From Microcystis sp. T1-4 (GTDB lineage Bacteria; Cyanobacteriota; Cyanobacteriia; Cyanobacteriales; Microcystaceae), in NCBI RefSeq assembly GCF_000297435.1, contig NZ_CAIP01000132.1, positions 1 through 22,398 on the forward strand: a stretch of DNA of 22,398 nucleotides, given 5' to 3'. This document shows positions 6,763 through 13,760 of this stretch, piece after piece. Position numbers and translations under genes: made by a program. Each line of letters begins with the position of its first letter. Within the stretch, counting starts at the first letter, position 1. The notes under the pieces are model-generated. The model worked only from the letters and a program-made list of their open reading frames with translations. It did no database searches and had not been told where the DNA came from.

Positions 6763-8058
6763 TCAAATTGTTCCTCTTTTTTTCATTAACTCAACCACAA
6801 TCGGATGCACATTATACCAGAGATCGCCATTGCGGTATTCCAAAATATATAAACCATGCAACAGATCTAGAAAATTTTGATCCTTGAGATCCTTCGGTTT
6901 TGACTTTTCATAAACAGTTTTAATAATTTCCTCATCTGCTGTACCGATACTTTCAGCAAAATCGAGACTAAGTTCTGTGATTGATTGTTCTAAAACAGCT
7001 TGATTAATTTTTAGGGTATTATCATCAGGATAACGACGAACCGATCGCAAACAAACCCGACAGCAATCATTAGTAATGCGAATTAATTCTCGTAACACTC
7101 CCCCACTATAAAGACAAATTTTTTCGAGGGTGTCAGGATCGATTAAAGCGGAATCGATGCGCTTAGTGATAATCTCGGTTAAAGTGGCAATAATTTGCGG
7201 ATCGGGTATAGCATTAGGTGAATTAATTTCTCCCTGTTTAAAGAGTTTATATACAGGCATTTGTACAATCTGATCATTAGTTTCTGTTTGGAGAGTTGCC
7301 TTTAAAGCTACCTCTCTTAAAGCGGCGATCGGAATAGTCATAATAATCCGAAAACCGGGCAACATAATCGCTTTAATATGGGATTGAAAAATATCCCTTA
7401 CCTGTGCTAAGTCAATTTTATCAATGTCATCAACAATTACTAAGATTTTTTTCTGACTTTGGGACTCGATCGCACTAGCTATAATGTTAATTTGGGCAAC
7501 TAGATCGGTAATTCTCCGCTCATATTTTTGTTTGATTTCCTGGCGAATAGTCGAATTAATCTTGAGAATTCCTTTAATGTGAGCTAGTAAAGAAGAAAAG
7601 TTAAAACCTGTTTCGAGAGTGGCATCTGCTTGATTAGTTTCGGTGCGAATTTGTTCAGCAAACCATTGATAAAAGCTTTTTTTAATAGAATCTTTAATAG
7701 TTAAATTTTGGGCTTCCGCTTCTGACATCATCTGAACGGCGATCGAGAATAAAATATTAACATGATTTACGTCTGACATTTCGATCATGTCTGAGATCGA
7801 GAAGAAAACAACAAAATAGCGATCATCTAACTTTCTTTTAAATTCGTAGAGTAGGGTTGACTTACCACAACCCCGATGTCCTGCTAGAATAATTTTTCCG
7901 TCTTCCGAAGGACTATCTTCGACCAATTGTTCTAATTCGTCGATAATTTCTGTGCCGTATTTAACAGCAAAACGCTGTAATTCTTTATCCGATCGCAGGG
8001 GTAAAAGTTCCAAATTGCGATAGGCTTCTCGAAAGGGTTCCAGTAAAGGACTAACCAT
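6763..8058 (-). CDS. P-loop NTPase (AAA/KAP-like), first gene of NTPase-TPR pair
   Basis: A 431-residue ATPase. The Walker A motif GHRGCGKST is at residues 60-68, the Walker B strand ILVIVDDID at 205-213, a sensor-like strand GFRIIMTIPI at 235-244, and a lid-region motif SGGVLRELIRITNDC at about 318-332 that resembles the sensor-2/winged-helix boundary of ORC/KAP-type and AAA_16 ATPases. The C-terminus (about 395-431) is a small helical domain ending in LWYNVHPIVVELMKKR, like a winged helix. No transmembrane segments are seen, which argues against a classical KAP protein. It is followed after 10 nt by the TPR gene and is probably cotranscribed with it. The ATPase likely acts as the switch and the TPR protein as the target-binding arm. 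No Shine-Dalgarno is seen before the ATG. The substrate and trigger are not visible from sequence. Confidence 0.8.
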   Translation of the reverse strand: MVSPLLEPFREAYRNLELLPLRSDKELQRFAVKYGTEIIDELEQLVEDSPSEDGKIILAGHRGCGKSTLLYEFKRKLDDRYFVVFFSISDMIEMSDVNHVNILFSIAVQMMSEAEAQNLTIKDSIKKSFYQWFAEQIRTETNQADATLETGFNFSSLLAHIKGILKINSTIRQEIKQKYERRITDLVAQINIIASAIESQSQKKILVIVDDIDKIDLAQVRDIFQSHIKAIMLPGFRIIMTIPIAALREVALKATLQTETNDQIVQMPVYKLFKQGEINSPNAIPDPQIIATLTEIITKRIDSALIDPDTLEKICLYSGGVLRELIRITNDCCRVCLRSVRRYPDDNTLKINQAVLEQSITELSLDFAESIGTADEEIIKTVYEKSKPKDLKDQNFLDLLHGLYILEYRNGDLWYNVHPIVVELMKKRGTI

Positions 8059-8114
8059 GAGTAATTAGGGGTTGCTGAAAAAGTTTTTCGTGGGGGTAGG
8101 GTGTGGGGTGTGGA

Positions 8115-8174
8115 AATTATGAATTATGAATTATGAATTATGAATTATGAATTATGAATTATGAATTATGAATT
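8115..8174. repeat. Heptamer tandem repeat (AATTATG)
   Basis: Eight perfect 7-bp units AATTATG plus a partial ninth. The same heptamer recurs twice at 17363-17376. Confidence 0.9.
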
Positions 8175-8182
8175 GGGTAGTT

Positions 8183-8327
8183 GGCTCTTCTAGGTTCTGT
8201 GTGATAAGTTTAACTTATATAGGATCGATCAATCTTTGTGTCCTTTGTGTCTTTGTGGTTCCTTCCACTCGCTCGCCAGAAAGAATGTATCTTAGAATAC
8301 ATTTTGTCCACCAAACCTAAGAGAGCC
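8183..8327. mobile_element. 145-bp MITE-like element, copy 1
   Basis: Bounded by imperfect inverted ends, GGCTCTTCTAGGTT on the left and AACCTAAGAGAGCC on the right. It has no coding capacity. A second copy of exactly the same length lies at 11505-11649 in the same orientation, sharing a long internal stretch that contains TGTGTCCTTTGTGTCTTTGT. The architecture fits a small non-autonomous element or an intergenic palindromic repeat; no target duplication is evident. Confidence 0.65.
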
Positions 8328-8334
8328 AAAAAAC

Positions 8335-8368
8335 TAACTGATAACTGATAACTGATAACTGATAACTG
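8335..8368. repeat. Heptamer tandem repeat (ATAACTG) abutting bolA stop
   Basis: Four full units of ATAACTG (8341-8368) plus a partial one before them. The array ends at the base before the bolA stop codon (TTA on the plus strand at 8369-8371). Confidence 0.85.
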
Positions 8369-8620
8369 TTATTTTTCTGCTGCCCAACTGTCGGGAGTGT
8401 AGGTTTTTAATGCCAAAGCATGGATGGCTTCGGTAGCGAGTGCCGATTGTAAAGCGCCATAAACCATTTGATGCTGTTTAACGCGGGTTTTGCCAGCAAA
8501 TTCGCCAGAAATAACCACCGCTTCCAAATGATCGCCACCTCCCGTTAAATCCCGAACCATCACCTGTGCATCGGGGATTTGTTCTTGAATCATCGCTTCT
8601 ACTTGGCGAAAGTCAACCAT
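8369..8620 (-). CDS. BolA/IbaG family protein
   Basis: An 83-residue BolA-fold protein. In this family a BolA protein pairs with a monothiol CGFS glutaredoxin to bind a [2Fe-2S] cluster and adjust iron or redox responses. Visible features are the GGGDHLEAVVISGEF loop with His31, the RVKQHQMVYGAL segment with the conserved His50, and HALALKTYTP at the end of the fold. Length is normal for the short cyanobacterial/IbaG-type members. The glutaredoxin partner often adjacent in cyanobacteria is not within this window; downstream there are only repeats. A heptamer array begins immediately after the stop codon. Confidence 0.92.
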   Translation of the reverse strand: MVDFRQVEAMIQEQIPDAQVMVRDLTGGGDHLEAVVISGEFAGKTRVKQHQMVYGALQSALATEAIHALALKTYTPDSWAAEK

Positions 8621-8691
8621 CTTAACTCCTCAAAACAATTAAAGATACTCTGATCCCATTGTTACCGAAAGCTCGTCAATGGGGACAAAAT

Positions 8692-9288
8692 TTACTGCTG
8701 TGGGGGGGAGTTGTTAGGAGTTGCGGAGGTGGGAGTCGGTGCGGAGATGGGTGTGCTGACAAATCCCATCTCGTAGAGTTGTTGATAGCTTTTTTGTCCT
8801 AATTCACTGGTGGGGTTTTGGGATTGAATCACCTGAATTAACAAAGGAACCGCCAATTCTGGCTGATTTTGCGCTCTATGGACCAAAGCAAGCTTATAGG
8901 TGGCTTCATCCCGCATTTGTCCCGTGTTTAAAGCACTTTGACGCTGAGAATCGAATACTTTCGGGTCAATTCCTGAGAAACTATTAGCTAATTGCAGATG
9001 ATAGTTAGATAGTTGGTTAAAAATCCGACGCGCTTGATTGAGTTTCTCCACAGCGACACTGTATTTAGCGGCATTAATAGCGGCGTTCGCTTCTTCCACT
9101 AAACGTTGTCCCCCCTGAAGACTCAACAGACTATCAGCTTGATTTAATGGTTTTAATTCGTTAGGATCACTGGCGGGATTGTTAGAGTCGGGGGTTTGTG
9201 CTTGTCCGTCAGGTGCGATCGCAATCACTAAACCGATTACCAGAGTGAGCAGATAAATTAAACTATAAGGCTGTTTTCGCTTAACCAT
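8692..9288 (-). CDS. Secreted or membrane-anchored TPR-like helical protein
   Basis: The most likely product is 198 residues from ATG at 9288, MVKRKQPYSL, because this puts a typical signal sequence at the N-terminus (basic residues, then LIYLLTLVIGLVIAIA, cleavage near GQAQ). The frame is open to ATG at 9426, but that extension has no signal character and reads like non-coding sequence. The mature part is a low-complexity Asn/Pro/Asp linker, then a helical domain (about 50-170) with TPR-like spacing (AANAAINAAKYSVAVEKLNQA, YKLALVHRAQNQPELAVPLLIQ), and a Ser/Pro/Thr-rich tail. I do not recognise the family; it is likely a periplasmic protein-interaction domain. It lies upstream of bolA on the same strand with a 71-bp gap, but a functional link is not evident. 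Confidence 0.7.
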   Translation of the reverse strand: MVKRKQPYSLIYLLTLVIGLVIAIAPDGQAQTPDSNNPASDPNELKPLNQADSLLSLQGGQRLVEEANAAINAAKYSVAVEKLNQARRIFNQLSNYHLQLANSFSGIDPKVFDSQRQSALNTGQMRDEATYKLALVHRAQNQPELAVPLLIQVIQSQNPTSELGQKSYQQLYEMGFVSTPISAPTPTSATPNNSPPQQ

Positions 9289-9569
9289 AAAATTTCTCGA
9301 CTTAATGTTCCAGATGGGAACGGCTATTTTTTTTAACATCGGCAACTGGCCTATAGTAGCTTTTTTGGGGCAGTTTCGATCCGACCCCAGCTTTCTAGAC
9401 GTTAGCTCTAGCGGTTTTGTCGCCATGGCAAGCGCTGATTTTTCCCGAAAAATCAGTACAAGTCCCCAAAAAGTTAATTTATCCCCCCGATTAATTGTTT
9501 AAATACCGATAATTCACCCCTTGGCAAGCTGCCCAGATAGAATAAAGAAAAAGTAGGAGTTTATTTAAA

Positions 9570-10139
9570 ATGTCTGTATCACTGATTACCCGTAAGTTTA
9601 CGGTGGAAGAATACGAAAAAATGGCAACCCAGGGAATAATCAAACCTGATGAAAAGGTGGAATTAATTCGAGGAGAAATTATCAAAATGTCACCGATGGG
9701 AACTCGTCATGCTTCTAGTATAGATAGATTAACACAGTTATTTTATCGAAAATTTGGCGATCTTATTCTCTTAGGAGTGCAAAATCCGATTAGATTAAAT
9801 AATAACTCTCAACCAGAACCAGATTTAAGTTTACTAATACCTCGATCGGATTTTTATGTTGATGCCTATCCTGGTCCCCAAGATATCTATTTAATTATTG
9901 AAGTTTCTGATTCTACCCTCGATTATGATCGCTATACTAAAATCCCTCTTTATGCGGAAGCAAATATTCAAGAAGTTTGGATTATCAATCTCAAGGAAGA
10001 ATGTTTAGAAGTTTATCGTCATCCGCTGCAGGGTAGTTATCAAGCTATGCAGAAATATTATCGAGGTGAAAGTATTTTTATTGAATTCTTTTCAGAAATA
10101 GAGTTAACTTTAATTGAAATACTCGGTAATATTTGTTAA
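9570..10139 (+). CDS. Uma2 family (DUF820) putative endonuclease
   Basis: A 189-residue protein of the Uma2/DUF820 family, a PD-(D/E)XK nuclease-fold family that is greatly expanded in cyanobacteria. Motifs in order: TVEEYEKMA at the N-terminus; KVELIRGEIIKMSPMGTRHA (Glu32 region); EPDLSLLIP with Asp85; then IYLIIEVSDSTLDYDRYTKIPLYAEANIQEVWIINL, where Glu111 and Lys124 complete the expected active site. All predicted catalytic residues are present, so it is likely an active nuclease, but the substrate is unknown for the family. AGGAG lies 10 bases before the ATG. It stands alone on the plus strand. Such genes are common next to repeats and mobile elements; a link to transposition is only a suggestion. 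Confidence 0.9.
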   Translation: MSVSLITRKFTVEEYEKMATQGIIKPDEKVELIRGEIIKMSPMGTRHASSIDRLTQLFYRKFGDLILLGVQNPIRLNNNSQPEPDLSLLIPRSDFYVDAYPGPQDIYLIIEVSDSTLDYDRYTKIPLYAEANIQEVWIINLKEECLEVYRHPLQGSYQAMQKYYRGESIFIEFFSEIELTLIEILGNIC

Positions 10140-10181
10140 ATTAAATTCTAGAGCGTTTCTTATACTATTTTCTTTATTTCT

Positions 10182-10290
10182 GAGTAGGTAGGCGTTAAAA
10201 ATTATCAGACACCACCCTTATCAAGGGGGGCAGGGGGGATCGAACCTAAAATCCATTTTTAATTTAATTATATTATAACCAGCTACTTGG
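10182..10290. repeat. Imperfect palindromic intergenic repeat region
   Basis: Contains a compact hairpin CCCTT-ATC-AAGGG at 10215-10227 followed by G-rich sequence, and GAGTAGGTAGGCGT at the left edge resembling CTAAGTAGGTGGGTGG at about 15665-15680. This looks like a Microcystis-style dispersed repeat; boundaries are uncertain. Confidence 0.4.
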
Positions 10291-10304
10291 CAGGCATCCT
10301 ACTA

Positions 10305-10685
10305 TTAGCTTTCTAAGAGATGGCGGTACTTTTCTCCGAGATTTTCCGTTGCTTTGGTTAATTTTCCCTTTTCGTCTAGGATGGGTAGTTTCATGATTTC
10401 CGATGAAGCTTTAATTAAAAGCAGTACCTCCCGAAACTTGGCTGCATCTTCCTCTAGATGGGGATTAAAAGTAGCTCGTGACTCCAGTTCATTTAAACTC
10501 TGAATAGCTCTACTATTCAGACTATTAACGAGGTATTGTAACTCCTTAATTCTGCGCTGAACTTGTCCTAAAAAACTCTTACTTTTATCTAACTGAGCTA
10601 TTTTATTATCCACTTCCTTGGCGTATTCGATAGCTTTAGTTAGGGCTTTTTTCCCTTCTCCTCCTAAGACAAAACCACCAATCAT
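10305..10685 (-). CDS. C-terminal fragment of the split glycine-rich membrane protein
   Basis: 126 codons from the first ATG after the insertion. The product would start inside the ancestral membrane segment (MIGGFVLGGEGKKALTKA) and continue as a helical, charged domain (LGQVQRRIKELQYLVNSLNSRAIQ, LNELESRA) ending YRHLLES. The ATG is an internal methionine of the parent, with no Shine-Dalgarno at proper spacing, so translation as a separate protein is doubtful. Six further parental codons (TVGPAL) lie upstream before the insertion. Confidence 0.55.
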   Translation of the reverse strand: MIGGFVLGGEGKKALTKAIEYAKEVDNKIAQLDKSKSFLGQVQRRIKELQYLVNSLNSRAIQSLNELESRATFNPHLEEDAAKFREVLLLIKASSEIMKLPILDEKGKLTKATENLGEKYRHLLES

Positions 10686-10704
10686 TAAAGCAGGTCCGAC
10701 GGTA

Positions 10705-10805
10705 AGTAGTCGTGCAAAATAAATTTCCTAGTGAAGATAGGCAAGAGGCAATAGGCAAGAGGCAAAAGCTTTATCGAGATGTGTAATTAATTTTGCTTAG
10801 GTACT
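10705..10805. mobile_element. 101-bp MITE-like insertion with TA duplication
   Basis: Flanked on both sides by TA (10703-10704 and 10806-10807). The ends are inverted repeats: AGTAGTCGTGCAAAATAAATT on the left and, read from the other side, AGTACCTAAGCAAAATTAATT, so AGTA and GCAAAAT-AATT are shared with a differing spacer. TA target duplication and short inverted ends with no gene fit an IS630/Tc1-mariner-type non-autonomous element. The inside carries a direct repeat of AGGCAAGAGGCA. Excision with one TA restores the host reading frame exactly. Confidence 0.75.
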
Positions 10806-11418
10806 TAATACCTCCTAAAACCACTGTTCCCAAAGCCATACCACCACCACCGGCAGCTAAAGAACCACCTCCTAACCATGCTAAGGTAGCATTCCAAGCG
10901 GCTACCCCACTAAGTCCACTAATTGCTGTTCCTGTACTAGCAGTACCGAAAAGACCAATTAATCCTAGGGTTGTCTGACTGGCTGCCGAAGCGACTCTCA
11001 CTGCTTTTAAACCCCCCACAGCCAAACTTTGCGCGTCTAACACTTCTGCTTTATATTCCTTGAATTGTTCGGCAGAAAATCCCTCAAACCCTTCTAAGAA
11101 GCGTTGATGGGATGGGGAGGAATTTTGACCAAGTCTTTGACCTATTCTTTGATCAATTCTGCTAATAAACTTAATAAATCTGCCGATGGTGTTGATTTTG
11201 ACATTAATTTGCAGTTGACCGTATTCTTCCGCGAATTTTTGGGTAGCTTGAAACTTTTTTTCTAGGGATTTGTTGGCTTTTTTGTATCTTTGTTCGGCAC
11301 TTTTGCCAATTTTTTGCGCCTTTTGTAGCTTGGATACACCATCAGCACCAGCACTAACTCCCACACCAGCAGTAACTAAGGCCGCCGCACCAAGAATAAT
11401 CGGGATAATAAAGATCAT
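10771..11418 (-). CDS. N-terminal fragment of the split glycine-rich membrane protein
   Basis: A 215-residue product: residues 1-204 are native and the last 11 (KYLSKINYTSR) come from the insertion. It has an N-terminal hydrophobic segment (FIIPIILGAAALVTAGVGVSAGA), a charged helical region (about 28-75), a middle region about 85-140, and a Gly/Ala/Ser-rich hydrophobic region (about 145-204) with LGLIGLFGTASTGTAISG and AWLGGGSLAAGGGGMALG. It retains the original start, so a truncated membrane protein could still be made. Function unknown. Confidence 0.65.
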   Translation of the reverse strand: MIFIIPIILGAAALVTAGVGVSAGADGVSKLQKAQKIGKSAEQRYKKANKSLEKKFQATQKFAEEYGQLQINVKINTIGRFIKFISRIDQRIGQRLGQNSSPSHQRFLEGFEGFSAEQFKEYKAEVLDAQSLAVGGLKAVRVASAASQTTLGLIGLFGTASTGTAISGLSGVAAWNATLAWLGGGSLAAGGGGMALGTVVLGGIKYLSKINYTSR

Positions 11419-11504
11419 GACCGAAAAGCTCCTAGTTTATTCAGTTTTGTAAAATTCTACCAACATAGTTAAAAAAAAATCAAGGATTGTATCGGTAGAA
11501 TTAC

Positions 11505-11649
11505 GGCCCTCTTATTCTTTGTGTGATTAGTTTAACTTATATAGAAGCGATCAATCTTTGTGTCCTTTGTGTCTTTGTGGTTCGTTCCACGCACTCGCCA
11601 GCAAGACTGTATTTTAGAATAGATTTTACCCACCGAACCCAAGAGAGCC
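11505..11649. mobile_element. 145-bp MITE-like element, copy 2
   Basis: Second copy of the element at 8183-8327, the same 145-bp length and orientation, starting GGCCCTCTTA and ending AACCCAAGAGAGCC. The central part is nearly identical to copy 1, while the arms carry substitutions. It sits between the split membrane gene and folD. Confidence 0.65.
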
Positions 11650-11660
11650 GAATCACTGAA

Positions 11661-11681
11661 TAGCTGATAGCTGGTAGCTGA
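11661..11681. repeat. Short heptamer array (TAGCTGA)
   Basis: Three 7-bp units (TAGCTGA, TAGCTGG, TAGCTGA) a few bases downstream of the folD stop codon. A small member of the same heptamer style seen elsewhere. Confidence 0.7.
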
Positions 11682-11685
11682 GGAT

Positions 11686-12543
11686 TTATAACTTGCGTTC
11701 GTAACTTAACAAGGTATTTTTTAATAACATTGCCACCGTCATCGGACCGACACCCCCGGGAACAGGAGTAAGATAACTAGCCACTTCTAAAACCCCAGCA
11801 TAGTCCACATCTCCCACCAAACGGTCAGCGACGCGATTAATCCCCACATCCACCACCACCGCACCAGGTTTTACCATATCCGGGGTGATTAAATTGGCTT
11901 TACCGACCGCAGGTACTAAAATATCGGCACTTCTGGTTATTTCTGCCAGATTTTCTGTGCGCGAGTGAGCAATAGTTACCGTAGCGTTTTCCTCCAATAA
12001 CATTAAAGCTAAAGGTTTCCCCACTAGAATACTGCGACCCAGTACCACCGCGTGCTTACCAGCTATGGGAATATTATATTCTTTCAGCAGTGCCATGACC
12101 CCCGCAGGAGTACAACTGCGGATACAGTCCTCACCCCGCACTAAACCGCCTAAATTGAGAGGATGTAAGCCATCAGCATCTTTTTTCGGGTCAATTTGGT
12201 AGAGAAGGGAAACCGCATCTAAATGCTTAGGTAAAGGTAATTGAATTAAAATCCCGTCCACCCGCTCATCTTGATTGAGACGGACAATTTCCGCTAAAAT
12301 TTCTAGTTCACTTGTATCGGTGGGAAAATGACGACCAAAAGAGGCCATACCGATTTTAGTACAAGCTTTCTCCTTATTGCGGACATAAACGGCACTAGCG
12401 GGATTATCCCCCACCATCAACACCGCTAACCCCGGAGGTCTTCCCATTGGAGATTTTAGCGTCTGGATGCGCTCTCCTAGACCAAGTTGGATTTTTTGAG
12501 CTAAGGCTTTCCCGTCGAGAATTTGGCAAGTAGTTACGGACAT
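11686..12543 (-). CDS. folD: Bifunctional methylenetetrahydrofolate dehydrogenase/cyclohydrolase
   Basis: A 285-residue cytosolic enzyme that oxidises 5,10-methylene-THF to 5,10-methenyl-THF with NADP and hydrolyses it to 10-formyl-THF, feeding purine and formyl-Met synthesis. Signatures: YVRNKEKACTKIG (Tyr53 and the catalytic Lys57), GILIQLPLPKHLD, KDADGLHPLNLGGL, the cofactor-binding VVLGRSILVGKPLALML, VVDVGIN and the C-terminal TPVPGGVGPMTVAMLL. The frame is open to ATG at 12612, but ATG at 12543 gives the usual N-terminus and a length close to E. coli FolD (288), so it is chosen. No strong Shine-Dalgarno is seen. It is divergent from the lipoprotein gene with an 89-bp spacer that must hold both promoters. 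Confidence 0.96.
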   Translation of the reverse strand: MSVTTCQILDGKALAQKIQLGLGERIQTLKSPMGRPPGLAVLMVGDNPASAVYVRNKEKACTKIGMASFGRHFPTDTSELEILAEIVRLNQDERVDGILIQLPLPKHLDAVSLLYQIDPKKDADGLHPLNLGGLVRGEDCIRSCTPAGVMALLKEYNIPIAGKHAVVLGRSILVGKPLALMLLEENATVTIAHSRTENLAEITRSADILVPAVGKANLITPDMVKPGAVVVDVGINRVADRLVGDVDYAGVLEVASYLTPVPGGVGPMTVAMLLKNTLLSYERKL

Positions 12544-12632
12544 TCTATGATAATACCGAGAACAAAAATCTTTCGGATCCATTCTATGGTCAAAAAGATT
12601 GGCTAATCGCACTCGTTAAGGTTAAAGCAAGA

Positions 12633-13343
12633 ATGTCTATTCAGACTCGTGTAGGGCGCATCGGCAGTTTATTATTATTGCTAGGGTTATTCGGTTGTAG
12701 TACCCTTGCTGACCTCGGTATTGCCGTTCCCTACATCGGTGATCCTCCCCTAACAGCGATCGAGCAATTACAGGAAAAACCAAAAGGCGCTTTAGTTTAT
12801 CTTAGGGGAACTGTCAGCAATTATGCCCCTTTTTTAGCGGGAGGGGCCTATCTTTTGCGGGATGGTTCCGGCAAGATTTGGATTCGCACCAATAGCAATA
12901 AATTACCCCGTCAAGGCGAAGAAATCGTCATTAAGGGCAAAATTGACTTTGAGGCTATTCCCCAAGGTTCCCAAACCATCAACGAATTGTATGTGCTGGA
13001 ATTAGAACAGATGGATGCAGTAGCAGTTAATTCGGTTCCCACTCCTTCCCCGTCCCCGGAAATTAAACCTTCCCCCACCTCAGAAGTTAAACCCCCAGAA
13101 AACAATTCTCCCCCAGTTTCAACTAAACCCCTCGAAAATCCCCGACAGGTGACAATTCCCAGCGCAGCTGAAACGAAACCCCCAGAAACTCCCGTCGTTA
13201 CCCCCGTTAAACCCAATCCACCCGCGCAACCCGTCGCGGAAGCGATTCCCCCCAAACCCCCCGCAGTGGTTAAACCCGTCCCAGACCCCCTTGATGCTTT
13301 CTTTTTGCCCCATAAACAAAGCGAGAAAAACAGTAATCAGTAA
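12633..13343 (+). CDS. Lipoprotein with OB-like domain and proline-rich tail
   Basis: A 236-residue predicted lipoprotein. The N-terminus is basic then hydrophobic (GSLLLLLGLFGC) with a lipobox LFGC at residues 19-22, so Cys22 is the predicted lipidated residue. Residues about 50-130 are beta-rich (ALVYLRGTVSNYAPFLAGGAYLLRDGSGKIWIRT, EEIVIKGKIDFEAI), consistent with an OB fold. From about 135 a long Pro/Lys/Ser/Thr-rich, probably disordered and wall-spanning tail follows. The final residues SNQ and the stop are encoded by the start of a heptamer array (13331-13357). Exact function is not known; likely an envelope protein that binds a ligand or partner through the OB domain. Confidence 0.75.
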   Translation: MSIQTRVGRIGSLLLLLGLFGCSTLADLGIAVPYIGDPPLTAIEQLQEKPKGALVYLRGTVSNYAPFLAGGAYLLRDGSGKIWIRTNSNKLPRQGEEIVIKGKIDFEAIPQGSQTINELYVLELEQMDAVAVNSVPTPSPSPEIKPSPTSEVKPPENNSPPVSTKPLENPRQVTIPSAAETKPPETPVVTPVKPNPPAQPVAEAIPPKPPAVVKPVPDPLDAFFLPHKQSEKNSNQ

Positions 13344-13357
13344 TCAGTAATCAGTAG
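13331..13357. repeat. Heptamer tandem repeat (CAGTAAT) over a gene end
   Basis: Three full CAGTAAT units and a partial fourth (CAGTAG). The lipoprotein stop codon (TAA at 13341-13343) and its last residues lie in the first two units. Confidence 0.85.
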
Positions 13358-13369
13358 CGGGGCAAACAG

Positions 13370-13729
13370 ATGGAGAGTAAAGTTTATGACAAAGCTTATA
13401 AGTTTGCCCTTAGGATTGTTAAAGGCTATAAATATTTGTGTGAGACTAAACAAGAATATATTTTGTCAAAACAGCTATTAAGGAGTGGCACTTCAATCGG
13501 GTCTAACATTGCCGAGGCTAATGGAGCCATTTCTCAAGCTGATTTTCGAGCTAAAATGTCAATAGCTTATAAGGAATGTCTAGAAACAAAGTATTGGCTG
13601 TCTCTATTGAAAGACACGAATTACATAGAGGAAAGAGCCTTTCAAAGTATCAATGATGACGCAGAGGAAATTGGTAAAATGCTTTGGGCTATTCTAAAAA
13701 CCTGCCAAGAAAATACCAAAAACCGATAA
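13370..13729 (+). CDS. Four-helix bundle protein (23S rRNA-intervening-sequence protein family)
   Basis: A 119-residue all-helical protein matching the IVP/four-helix bundle family (TIGR02436-type; related to bAvd). Visible signatures are YDKAYKFALRIVKGY at the N-terminus, LSKQLLRSGTSIGSNIAEANGA in the centre and AKMSIAYKECLETKYWL before the last helix. Members occur inside 23S rRNA intervening sequences or as free-standing genes, and their role is not firmly known. Here it is free-standing and not in rRNA, and it is bracketed by heptamer arrays (13331-13357 and 13726-13760), the second of which supplies its stop codon. The heptamer brackets look like an insertion footprint, but the similar arrays at unrelated genes make this uncertain. 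Confidence 0.9.
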   Translation: MESKVYDKAYKFALRIVKGYKYLCETKQEYILSKQLLRSGTSIGSNIAEANGAISQADFRAKMSIAYKECLETKYWLSLLKDTNYIEERAFQSINDDAEEIGKMLWAILKTCQENTKNR

Positions 13730-13760
13730 CTGATAACTGATAACTGATAACTGATAACTG
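13726..13760. repeat. Heptamer tandem repeat (ATAACTG) spanning a gene junction
   Basis: Five units of ATAACTG. The upstream gene's stop (TAA, 13727-13729) is within the first unit, and the next gene's ATG (13761) directly follows the last unit. The array therefore fills the whole gap between the two coding regions. Confidence 0.88.

Larger units (their letters stand above)
8059..8368. other. Repeat-filled spacer
   Basis: 310 bases without a gene between the NTPase start and the bolA stop. It consists almost entirely of repeats: a GGGTGTG run near 8093-8112, heptamers at 8115-8174, the 145-bp inverted-repeat element at 8183-8327 and heptamers at 8335-8368. The promoter of the NTPase-TPR pair must lie in or next to these repeats. 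Confidence 0.7.
10305..11418 (-). pseudogene. Glycine-rich membrane protein gene split by a 101-bp insertion
   Basis: Two minus-strand frames, 10771-11418 and 10305-10685, are the halves of one gene. Removing the 101-bp element at 10705-10805 plus one copy of its TA target duplication joins codon 204 (Ile of VVLGGI) to TVGPALMIGGFVLGGEG, giving one frame of 337 codons with no stop. Reading on from either side makes sense as a continuous Gly/Ala-rich membrane segment. The insertion of 103 bp shifts the frame and truncates the product at residue 215. The family is not recognised; a helical amphipathic N-terminal region followed by long glycine-zipper-like hydrophobic segments suggests a membrane-inserting protein. 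Confidence 0.85.

Noticed and set aside
8692..9426. The longer version of the signal-peptide protein starting at 9426
   Set aside because: The extra 46 residues look non-coding and would bury the signal sequence; the start at 9288 fits better.
12911..13319. Minus-strand frames rich in Gly opposite the lipoprotein
   Set aside because: They are antisense shadows of the proline-rich coding strand.
13370..13729. The IVP gene as evidence for a nearby rRNA operon or a diversity-generating retroelement
   Set aside because: No rRNA sequence, reverse transcriptase or template repeat is visible around it.
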